Shown piece after piece: positions 52,917 to 62,831 of a DNA stretch of 64,000 bases. The translations under genes were made by a program, and so were the position numbers. Within the stretch, counting starts at the first letter, position 1. Every line of letters starts with the position of its first letter. Location: the NCBI GenBank assembly GCA_013397935.1, contig VZRN01011464.1:5312489-5376488 (forward strand), read 5' to 3'. The notes under the pieces are model-generated. The model was not told the origin of the DNA and searched no databases. It saw only the letters and a program-made list of their open reading frames with translations. The stretch is from Dasyornis broadbenti (Eukaryota > Chordata > Aves > Passeriformes > Dasyornithidae).

Positions 52917-52941
52917 AAAAAAAAAAAAAAAAAAAAAAAAA
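52917..52941. repeat. 25-base A run
   Basis: Uninterrupted A25 at the right edge of the old CR1 fragment. CR1 does not end in poly(A), so this is probably independent slippage. Confidence 0.97.
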
Positions 52942-53986
52942 GGGGAAGAAGTAGGATTCAAGCTCTAAAACAAAGTCAAACCCCTTGGAAGATCAGTGTA
53001 GCTGGGGTCTCATAATCTACATTGTGTCCTTTAGCTGACAAAAATTATACAGCCCAAATATTTCTCACAGCAGTGGTGCGTAACCATTCTGCATTCATGA
53101 CTTGGTATGTTGTAAACAGACCTCTGAAAGCCATAGAAATATATTCAGACATAGGACTACAAGTCATGAGCCTAGGAGAGACAGTTCATATGAATCTTTA
53201 AAAGGAAAACATCACCAAGAAAAGTAAAGTAATTTAAGTATGGCTCTGAATGTTCGGAGATAGGAATGCGTTAAAAACAATGTTCCATGAAAGAAACCAT
53301 TTATGTGAAAGCACAATCTTTGATCTTGCTTATGCAGGAGCTTTCAGGAAAATGGAAATACAGGAAACCTTGAAATTGAACAAATATTTGAGATTGATGG
53401 CACATTTCAGATGAGAGGAATCAATAATTTAATCATTCCATCATACTTGGCTGAATTTCCTCTCTACCTGTAATAACTCTAATGCTGATCCACCACAGAA
53501 AAGAACAGACATTGTGAGAGGAGCTGTGCAGCCCCATCCTGGGAGTTATGCTTGTCTGAATTTTCATTCCTTAACCTGGCAGTACTGCAGAGGAACAAAA
53601 CCAGATCAGCTTTATACCTAAGTCTTCAAGGAATGGATTTCCAACATTAGCTGGAGCAAACGTAATTTCATTATCTGTATCCAATGCTGAATCTCTCAGT
53701 GTCATTACAGGTGCTGAGAGAAGACTTTTAGGTGTGGATCTTTTGGACCAGTGAAAATGTAAAACCAGAAATTGTAACAAAACTTCCTCCCCTATGAATT
53801 GTTTTTTCACATGAAAAATTACTTCGGTGTACATAGGTATATACATAGATATGTTCATCCTCTGTAATATAATTGAAAAAGTTTAAATTTGATTAAATTG
53901 ATTTGAATTTTAAAAGTCCATCTCAAGGCAGTAAACCGAGATAATCTTATTCTACTGCGTTCTTACTGGTCTCTCACTCCTTATAG
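52942..53986. other. unassigned noncoding DNA
   Basis: AT-rich; no gene or repeat recognised. It ends in a pyrimidine-rich stretch (CTGGTCTCTCACTCCTTATAG) directly before the exon-like segment. Confidence 0.5.
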
Positions 53987-54089
53987 GAAGTAAAAGAGCG
54001 TCTGCAGGGGGCGGACATTGCAACTGATGATACAGGGAACAAACAGCAAGAGGAAGCTGAGGCACTGAGGGACAAAGTGCCTCACGCAG
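53987..54089 (+). other. exon-like segment, unproven
   Basis: A pyrimidine-rich acceptor ending TTATAG precedes 53987, and CACGCAG|GTGAAT gives a good donor after 54089. The 103-bp segment is open in frame 1, beginning E-V-K-E-R-L-Q-G-A-D-I-A-T-D-D-T-G, in a region of many stops. It is GC-richer than its flanks. No start codon, protein family or partner exon was found. Its right 40 bases are probably MIR-derived, so it could be an exonised repeat, a noncoding-RNA exon or chance. Confidence 0.2.
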
Positions 54090-54158
54090 GTGAATTGGAA
54101 AAAGGAATGGAGAAAGAATCCAGTTTTCTTCATTCCTATTCTAGCATCTTTCTTGACA
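54049..54158 (-). mobile_element. ancient MIR-like (CORE-SINE) fragment
   Basis: GAGGAAGCTGAGGCACTGAG, then AAGTGCCTCACGCAGGT, then AGAATCCAGTTTTCTTCATT and CTATTCTAGCATCTT follow the antisense order of amniote MIR-type SINEs. In those, GAAACTGAGGCACAGAGAGG is followed by AAGTGACTTGCCCAAGGT, GAACCCAGGTCTCCTGACT and CAGTCCAGTGCTCTT. The spacing is roughly right, with indels in the middle. The element is therefore on the minus strand and very old. The call rests on consensus recall. Confidence 0.5.
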
Positions 54159-54231
54159 GAAAATCTTAAAAGCTTTCTCCTCTACCAGAGTGGTCACCTC
54201 TGAAAGCAGTGAGTGGATTAGAGGGAAATGT

Positions 54232-54264
54232 TGTTTAAGCCCTCTGTTATAAAGGGCTTAAACA
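54232..54264. repeat. perfect 12-bp hairpin
   Basis: TGTTTAAGCCCT (54232-54243) and AGGGCTTAAACA (54253-54264) pair exactly around a 9-nt loop. It lies 18 bases left of the GTTTT microsatellite. Confidence 0.85.
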
Positions 54265-54281
54265 TTTACATACCTGTAAAA

Positions 54282-54293
54282 TGTTTTGTTTTG

Positions 54294-54324
<31 letters not shown>

Positions 54325-54326
54325 CA
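54282..54326. repeat. (GTTTT)n microsatellite
   Basis: About eight consecutive GTTTT units on the plus strand ending in a T run. Confidence 0.96.
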
Positions 54327-54926
54327 GTCATTATGATCTTCTGGAGTAATATGGATCTCCAACAAAAGACTTCCATAATTTAAGTCTCTTAAATCCTCCA
54401 AAACTCATTCCTGTGACTGCTACAGTTGCTCTCACACTTGACTGTTAAATGTAAGAAATCAGACTCTACAAGATATATCTTTTTTTTTTTCTCCTCTGAG
54501 GGAGCAGGCTAGCCTCATTGTGTGATATACAGTTATAGAAAGTGGTAAAGTAATGTGAATATGTGGTAGCAATAATAAAGAATAATTTCTAGTAATTTTA
54601 TCTTCTATACTAAGCATTAGAACCACCAAACAACAGAGATTGAGCAGCCATCTCAAACATCACTTAATTTACATGAAAATCTGTCTGTTTACACAAATAG
54701 ATTGGGAGAGCAGTGATTAATTCTAGTAAGCTAGGCAGGTAATTTAATTAGCTGGTAAGAATTCTGTCTTGAAATGTCTCATTAATTTGTTGTGAGCAGC
54801 TATTTCCGAAGCGCATCTATTAACCCTATGCAAGGATATATTCAAATGTGACACACACAAAAACCCAAGACAGTTACAGAAAGAAAACTTCTTTCAATAA
54901 CTCCACTGGAGCAGTAAAATGCTTTT

Positions 54927-54974
54927 GTTCAGTCCTTGGCAGTCCAGTGTGTTCAGTCCTTGACAGTCCAGTGT
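54927..54974. repeat. 24-bp tandem duplication
   Basis: Two adjacent 24-base copies beginning GTTCAGTCCTTG (54927-54950 and 54951-54974) differ at one base, G at 54939 against A at 54963. A third, broken start (GTTTAG) follows. Confidence 0.93.
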
Positions 54975-55615
54975 GTTTAGTATCTTTTAGATGTCAGCAA
55001 TTCAGCAGAGAGCAAGAGAGGAGCAGCTCCTGAGGGGTCATCACTGGGCAGGGGTGTAGGCAGGAGCCTTGGATGTGCTGCAGGAGTCACACAAAGATCT
55101 CCTCCTGCCTCTGAAATCATTCCTGAAAAGAAATTCATCACAGCAGTGCCAAAAAGATCCTACTGCAGAGGGCAAGTGTGTTGACAGGTAGAGAGAAAAG
55201 GACAGAGTTTTCCTCATAGTCTGAGCCTCCCAAAAGAGGCCAACAAAGAGACAGCAGACCCTTTCTTGGATCTGATGTATTCCCTGCACCAGAAGGAAAC
55301 TGCTTCTCTGTGCCTTAGCTTCATAACACAGACAGGTACTGAGATGATGGGGTCACCCAGCTGACAGCTCACTCTCACTGCTTTTTCCCTTCCTTCTAAG
55401 TTACTGTAGCAGCCAGAAACTATCTCACTGTCTCATCCCTTGAAGGAAGAACACTTTGAATACCAGAAAAAAGTGAGGAAAAAGGCTTTATGGGCTGCTT
55501 TAAGTGAGCTAAGCTTCTTCTGAAAGGAAAATAAACATACTTTGACCTGACAAAAAGAGCTTTAATGGATCAAGGGACTTACAGATTTAGGCTATGTCAA
55601 AATCATTAGGCAGAT

Positions 55616-55662
55616 AGCTGCTGCAGCATAAAGCTGCACTGCCTGCAGCCTCTGCAGCAGCT
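55616..55662. repeat. 11-bp inverted repeat in GC-rich patch
   Basis: AGCTGCTGCAG (55616-55626) and CTGCAGCAGCT (55652-55662) pair exactly around 25 nt. The patch is rich in CTG/CAG words, which raises the chance of such matches. Confidence 0.75.
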
Positions 55663-57817
55663 TTCCTCTCTGTGGGAAGAGGCAGCATGGAGTGGGGTGG
55701 TCTGCCTCAGGCTCACCTGGAAACAGCCATGTGCCAGCAGGCACCTGGAGGGATCATGGCTAAGCTGTTTTTTTCCAGAGGGAGCTCAGACAGCCTCAGA
55801 GAGCTCTAACGAGATACTGCAGCCCCTTGGGAGCGGCTCCCTGCACCCCAAGCCTGTCCCTGCTCTGTTCCCTACAGTGACAGGGTGGCCTGGGCGCATG
55901 GCTGGGTGGCCCTGTGCTCTCCTGCACTGCAGGAACCCGCTTCACACAAGCTCTGCCGTGAGCCACAGGCAGGCTCGGGAGGCACCTGAGCTCCATCTAA
56001 TCCTGTGAGGAATCTGCTCGCTCTGCTGTACCAGGGAACATTGACTGGGACAGGACAAAGCAGATATAACTGCCTGGCATTAAAAATCGGATCCAACGGT
56101 GGTTGCCCCTTAATTAAGGAGATAAATCAGCAGGAACAGAGCTAGGTTTGATTGCCTCCTCAGCCTGAGGGTTTTCAATTATGTGATTTTTGAGACTCCT
56201 ACAAATGTTCCAGTCTATATGACCTATTTCTTCTGTAGCTGCAGGTGTTCTCCCTCTGGGTCCCCCTTCAGACCCAATGTCCAGAATTAACACAGCCAGG
56301 AAAAGTTCTATTAACAGCAGAAACTTGCCTATGCCACTGAGCTACACATATCCAACAGGCACCAGTAGGATATTGAGCCTGAAAACCAAGCACTTTACAT
56401 TGGAACAGCTAGAAACACTTCTGGATGGTTTAGGAAATGCTTCACTCCATCCTGGACTGGACCTTTGAAAAGAATTCCTTGTCACAGACACTCCAGAGAT
56501 GTTTGGCTTCCATCACTGCTAACACCACACATAGCAAGGAAGACACCCTGGGCTGCCCAGGCTCACAGCAGTAGGAAAATTAAATATAAAATTTAAATAT
56601 TACTCTCTCCGGTGCAACCAGAATTAAAAGATGGTATTCATAGCAATAGTTGGGAAACCCAATTCAGACCAACCTTGCTCCCAAGCGGAAACAGCACAGG
56701 TGACTGATCTCACAGCAAGGACGAGGAGTGAGGTGTCTGCTCTGATACCAGGGGCTGGGAACTGAGCAGGTGCTTCTTTCTGAGAAGTATAAAAGGGGAT
56801 GCTCGAACTTACATCAACCACAGACAAATATGCCTCCAGCAATTATAAATTTTATGGCAGAACTCCCTTCTCAGTTGCCTCAGGCTGTTACATATACAGC
56901 TAAATAGGATAATTTGTGTGTCTTGTCTTTAGAGAGGCACATACAATACAGTCTAGAGCAAAGGCAGATGTGCCATATTATATAATATCTGTTTTATCTG
57001 ACAGGTTAATACAGCCAAAACTGTCAACTCCTCCTCCACAGACATATGCAGGAGGGGAGGGATACTGCTGATGCTAATCTTTGCTAATAGATCTACAGTA
57101 CAAATAATTTAAATTAAATCACAGCACTGAGGCTAGATGCACCATAGCCACTTCTCCATCACCCGAGGTCTTGAGCAAAGGTCATTGATGCCATGAAAAT
57201 CCTTTACTTAAGCTGATGCTGACAATTTTTCACAATTGCTACATTCAGTTTTAGGAAGCCAAGGGCTGCCTCTGCTCTGCAGGAGTTGTGTACTTGGGTA
57301 GAACCATACAGAGCTCCAGGGGTCTGTGCTACAGACAGTATTTGTTTCTATATGACCTGGCCATCCTCTAATCTACCACAGCGATACCAAAAACACTGAG
57401 ACAAAAAAAAAGCAAAACAAAACAAAGCAGGAAAATGATAATAAGCCATGAAAATGTCTGCGACCTTCTGGAATAATTTATGAAATCCAGCACACAGGTT
57501 AAGCTCTCTGAGAGCATTTAACTACCAGGAAAATACTCAGGTGCTTAGAACTGGCTGCTCCTTTCACTGTTTTTCCTCAAAATAGCCTGACCAGCTTTGG
57601 ATGTCCAGCATTGCCCAGGTTTAGCTCTGCCCTAGGCAGTGAACATCTCTACTCAAAAAAGGAGATGAGCTGTACATATTACTAATCGAAGACCATTTTC
57701 CTTCCCCCCACCGACTCCCCAAAAATAAAATTTAAATTAACAAAGTTAACAGTGTCAGAATTTAGGTAAAGGGAGATGCACTGTATTTTGGATGCAAGGA
57801 GAAAATGCACTTTATTT

Positions 57818-57834
57818 AAAAAAAAAAAAAAAAA
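57818..57834. repeat. A17 run
   Basis: Uninterrupted run of 17 A; no retroposed sequence is recognised beside it. Confidence 0.95.
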
Positions 57835-60720
57835 GGTGTGTGAGTGATTAAAACAGAAAGAAAGCAGAAAACACAATAACATTCAGAGACAGATGAGCAG
57901 TTATGGCTGGGTCATGAAATAGTGGCAACTGCAGCATGGTCCGCATGCCAGGACTTGGGACAAGGCTGGTTCTCCTAGGCTGTTTTTGGGAGGTGTCCTC
58001 TCCACCCAGACCATGCAGGCAGAGAGATGTTTCAGAGAGCAACACCACTCTGATGTCCTCATTGCTCCACCTCACAGGGTGGTGGCCAATTGTGAAAGAA
58101 AAGAACGAGGCCAAGCCGGTGTTGGAAAGTTGAGACTTTGGGCAGGGACCTAGAGCAAAGCTGCGACCCTGTAGTAGTTTGTGGTGCCATGTGAGGCTCT
58201 GTGTGCTCCCGCACTGGTGTTTTCGGAGCCGTGATGGCTGTTTTGCCATCCCTCTTTTCCATTTCTCCAGCACTGCACTAGAACAGTTTTCTCCTGTGGA
58301 AGAAAACAGAAAAACAGGGAAGGAATTATGCTGTTTGAATTTTTCTAAACCTAAGTTCTAAAGTAAAATTACTTAAGTTTAATGGCTTGCTGCACAAAAA
58401 CCCCTGTATTTATAAACTTCAGTCCTAAGGTGCTTGTGATAGATGGCATTTAAACTGCAGCAAAAGCAGTTGTGTCAAGTACTTAAACCAGAGAACAACC
58501 AAAAAGCAGCTGATAACGACTGCAGAAGATTGGGTAGAGGATTATCTACACACCCAAGCAGACAGGTATATGCCCACTGATAAATACACCCACAGCCAGC
58601 TCAGTTAAGCTAACAATCTGTGGCATGATTTTTATTTTAGAAAAGAACCACTCTAGAATCATCTGTAAACTGTAGATCAGGAACTGAGGCTGAAAGAGTG
58701 CAAATATCCAAGAGAAGGAAAGACGAGGTTCCTGCCTGGAGTGAGATAAATCATTTGTAGCACTCCCAAGAGGAAGGCTGTGGCCAGCAGGACTTTCAGA
58801 GATCCTTATTTCTCAGGACCAGGTTATGACACACTCCTGGAGTGCTCTGCAAAGAGCACCCACACTTCTGACAATTGCAGCAAATGTACCCTTCATCAAA
58901 TGATGCCTCCCAGCATCCTGACTTTCCTCACCAACTTTCACTGAAGGGTCTGAGTTTCCCTGTGCTGCATTTTACACCCTGGTAAATGTGAGGAGGGGAC
59001 TATAGTTGTCGGCACTCATACAGTAAGTTTTGCAGTAAACAACCTCCTGAGAGTCAACTGGCTTTAATTCCTATTCATGTGTTGCACAGTGTATAGAATT
59101 CCTCAGCAGACGTGGGGAGCTGGGGACAGGTATCAGCCCTGCCTCTCACATCACACCTGGAAGTGCATCTGAACACTTTCACGACTCCCACCAGGTTTCC
59201 GGAACCACACGGTTGCCACTGGTCCAAGCCAGCTCTGCCAGCAGTGCCTCTCAGGGAAAACAGGCAAGAACAGTCAGTCTGAGCCATGATGGTTCTGTAG
59301 TGGATACAAAAATGAAAAAAAAAAAAAAAAATGGAAGAATAATTTCCAGCTGGGATCTTCAAAGGATCCTAAGAGGGGTTAGGATTCAATTCAATAGTGG
59401 GTTGGATCTACTTTGAAAATCCCAGTCTTAATCATTGAGGTACTGCTGTGAGAACTCAGTGCTGTGCTGTTGAGTAAAGGATCATTTTACCACAGTCTTT
59501 TTTCACAACAGAATTTTCCTGCACTGACAGTGATTAATAATCAAGAGCTAGTAATTAAGCTTGTATTTATAGGAAACACACGGGCAAAAATGATGACTAG
59601 GGAAATGGTGCTACAAACTGACCCTTCTCACTTCAAAGAATGTGAAAGGTGCAGGAAAGGTAGCGCTCACTCCAAGATAAATATCTAATTACACTTATCT
59701 GCTCATCCCGAAAGCTGTAACGAGGAGATTGCATGTCTAAGAACTGAGAAAACTAGCAACTACCCTTCCTGAGGGTTTCTATAGGAGTTAAATTTCCCTC
59801 ACAGAAAAGTGAGAAAATGCTGTCTCTGCTTTCCCTGTGAGCCTTTCAGGGCTCACCCCTTACTGAGAAACAGAGAATCACTTTGTAAAAGACACCAGTA
59901 AGACACAGACACCAATAAACATCTGTTTATTTGGGCCACGTCTGCAAGATAAGGTAGATCCTCCTCCCACCCTGTCATATTACAGACATCCTCCTAACCT
60001 TTCTCATATGGGGTCCCAGCCCCAGAGCCAGCCCAGGGAAGCAGGTTTGCAGCTGCTTCAGCATGGCACAGTGCAGCTTCGGGTTGCAGCTGCCAGCGTG
60101 GTCCGTGGTTTTTGTGGAAAGACCCACTGGCTCACCCAACCAAGCAAGGAATTACTGCCATGTGCTACAGCATGCAGCAGGCTAGAGAGGGAAAGGAGAG
60201 GAGGCACTCACAGCTACTAAATTCTCTCAACTCTCCCATCATGTCAGAGGATAACAGGTGGGCATAACACCAAAGCCTTCCTCAGTGCAACAAGAACATA
60301 CTGCATGTCAGAGCCAGAGAAGTTTATGAGGTGAAATCTATGTCTTTGCCTATCTGGGGATCAAAATAAGAGTACACAGTGGACGTGTGACATGGATTCA
60401 TTTCACGTATGTTGAGATAAAATGCTGCCAAATCTCAAGCTGTCTAAAGCAGTGATAGGTATCTATTTGAAGTCATGAATCATGCTGGGATTGCTGGGCA
60501 GCCAACTCCATCTCAAGAGTAAGTAAACCATAGATCAGATAAGCTTTGTGTTACCTTTGTAAAACCTGAATCAGGCCCAGGGGTGTGTTCTTATGTTAGT
60601 GTATTTAAGATTAATAAACCTAGATGTGGTGTACAGTTCAGAGATTTGGGGGGCAAAACCTACGTTTGCTAGGAAAGATAGACGAAGTAGATACTTTGTG
60701 AAATAAACGTTTTATAAAAG
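57835..60720. other. unassigned noncoding DNA
   Basis: Moderately GC-rich in 57.9-58.3 and 59.1-59.3 kb. Frames up to 141 codons (57848-58273, minus) have no recognisable domain. A17 run at 59315-59331. No transposon recognised. Confidence 0.5.
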
Positions 60721-60744
60721 AAATAAAAATAAAATAAAATAAAA
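60721..60744. repeat. (AAAAT)n short microsatellite
   Basis: About five AAAAT/AAATA units on the plus strand. Confidence 0.9.
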
Positions 60745-62727
60745 CTTCAGAATTTGTGTCTCAGAGATCTAATGTATCTTAACATTTATGCTGGAGTGAC
60801 TCTGAGGCCTCCAATGTTTCATTTCCCTTGCCTTTGAGCAACATGATTAATTTAAATAGACAAAGAACCAAATGGTAAATCACAATTCCTTTGAAGTTTA
60901 GAGCTAAGTCTGCTGAATCAGTATTAAGCTGTTCCTGCATTTCAATTAACTCTTTGAGAAACCACTGCTTCATGGAGACCTTCTGTAATTACTGATGTGA
61001 ATGAGTGGAATTCCAGAGGTGATGAAGACCTTTCAGTTAATTGATTTTGAGGCTCCAGCTAGACAGGCCAGGAGAAAAAGAGAACATAGCCCTGAAGGTG
61101 GTGATAAGTAGTTTAATCTTCAAGGCTTTTTGGTTTTATTTTTAAAAAGAAAGCCGCCAATAAGAATGTTTGTTCTCATAGTTCTTTTGAGGAGCAGCTT
61201 CTGTAATTGAATATAAAATCAGTGACATCAGCAGCCTCCTCTAGATGCAATCCTAAACCAGTGCTGACCTGAGTCTTTTTATTTGAAGATTTTTAATTAT
61301 ATGAAGACTGTTTCTTTCTTATTCTGCCATCAGTGTAATGGAACAAAGCCATTTGCAACCTCTTTTCTATAGTGGATTAGGTTCATTTCTTTTTAATCAG
61401 GAAACAACAATTTTGGAGATGACTTACAGTTGTGAATGGTCTTGCCAGGGGAGTACCAGAACATGTTTTATAATGTGGCAAGAGCACTTACCTCCTTTCA
61501 TGAAATCAGACTTGGACAAGAGCAAGGTTCATCTCTTCTCCAGGTCATCTAGGTTTTATTGTTTCTAAATATGTTGGCAGTGTACTGAAGCAGTAACTAA
61601 TATATTGTAGCATGCATATTTATTATTCTTATAACACCTTCTCTCTTTCTTATTTCCATGCCTTCCTAAAGTAAAAGGTGACAGAGCTTCAAGAGAGCTT
61701 AAAGTACAAATTTTCACAAATTCCTTGGGAGATAGACAGTTCAGAATTTAAAAACCTGGATATTAAATTCTCCAGTCTGGAATACATACACAAAATCTTG
61801 TGCATGTGTGAGAGGTGGGAACTGTCACAAATCAGTAATTCCTTTCCAGCTTCCACTGAGCAGGCCAGGTGGCTGCTGCCCTGAGCACATGTGAGCAGCT
61901 GCAAGCACCCACTTGGTGCCACTGCATCTTCAACTCCAGAGCTGGACACCCCTTCCATCTGCAGTTCCAACATGTGCACCATCCTCTGGCCACATTTATC
62001 TTTATCACTCTTTCTTACTCTTCTCCTCCTTCTGGCCTTCTGTGGAGTGACATTCTGTTTCGGAGAAGAAAACCTTTTTTATGTTGGAACTGGAATATGG
62101 GATCTTAGAAACTCTGTTTTGACCAAGCAATACTTTTATGGAAAAAATTCCATCAGGCTTTCTCCAGCAGTTTTTGTAAAAAGCATAAAATACCATTACA
62201 ATCTCTTGCCTTGGCAGCCAATAAATAGTAACTGGTTTCTTAAAGATATAAGCTGAAACTATTAATGATGTGGTGAAAAGATAAAATTTCGGGTATTTTT
62301 TGAGACAAAGCTGTGCTTTGATTTATTTTTTAATTCATTATAATGAACTGTTTATTTTAGTCCTTGATGAATTAAAGTGACTAGCATTTTTATCAGAACA
62401 GTGTATCAAAATCAGTGATAAATAATGTTATTAGACTTAATATTCCAGCCTCATTTGCTTTTCACACAGAAATTCATAACAGCCGATAAAATATGGCTGT
62501 GTAATAATACTGTGCTAAAGCCATAAACACTGTATTTATAAAGTTGGCATGTAATAAAAAAGGACAAAAACTATCTTCTAACAAAAGAAGATTCCAGCCA
62601 GACTAAATGAATATTGAGTTTGGGCTCTTTATAATACAAAACTGTGAAAAAATAACAAACTTGGAAAAAAAAAACCCCAGCATTTATTGTTTTAATGAAA
62701 TGAAAAAAATAATAATAGTTGTTTTGT
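60745..62727. other. unassigned noncoding DNA, AT-rich right part
   Basis: No supported gene. A 121-codon plus frame at 61891-62256 has a leucine-rich hydrophobic stretch but no family. 62.25-62.54 kb is strongly AT-rich and contains the dyad at 62334. Confidence 0.5.
62334..62347. promoter_or_regulatory. 14-bp dyad with homeodomain-type half-sites
   Basis: TTCATTATAATGAA is a perfect palindrome made of two ATTA/TAAT cores. It sits in an AT-rich block that also has GATAAA and ATTAATGAT words. A regulatory role is a guess. Confidence 0.2.
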
Positions 62728-62831
62728 TCTTCCCCTGTGTGTCCTTTCTCTCTCCCTCTCTGCCTTTCAACCGCTTTAAGGAGGCAGTGGAGAGGGTCAA
62801 GACAGGAAGGAAGGAAGGGAGGAAGGAAAGG
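62728..62831. repeat. pyrimidine tract followed by (GGAA)n purine tract
   Basis: 62728-62770 is C/T-rich (CTTTCTCTCTCCCTCTCTG). 62803-62831 is GGAAGGAAGGAAGGGAGGAA. The two are roughly complementary and 30-odd bases apart. Confidence 0.8.

Larger units (their letters stand above)
54327..57817. other. unassigned noncoding DNA
   Basis: No supported gene. 54.69-54.83 kb is AT-rich with a forkhead-type word (TGTTTAC at 54686) and TTTAATTAGC at 54743. 55.6-56.03 kb is the most GC-rich block on this side and holds open frames of up to 103 codons without a family. A/C-rich low complexity lies at 57402-57427. 55304-55322 resembles a MIR core word. Confidence 0.5.

Noticed and set aside
57818..59331. 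Poly(A) runs as tails of processed pseudogenes
   Set aside because: No gene-like sequence precedes the A runs on either strand; simple slippage is sufficient.
61891..62256. 121-codon frame with a leucine-rich hydrophobic segment
   Set aside because: The segment comes from a CTT/CTC-rich tract; there is no family match or flanking gene structure.
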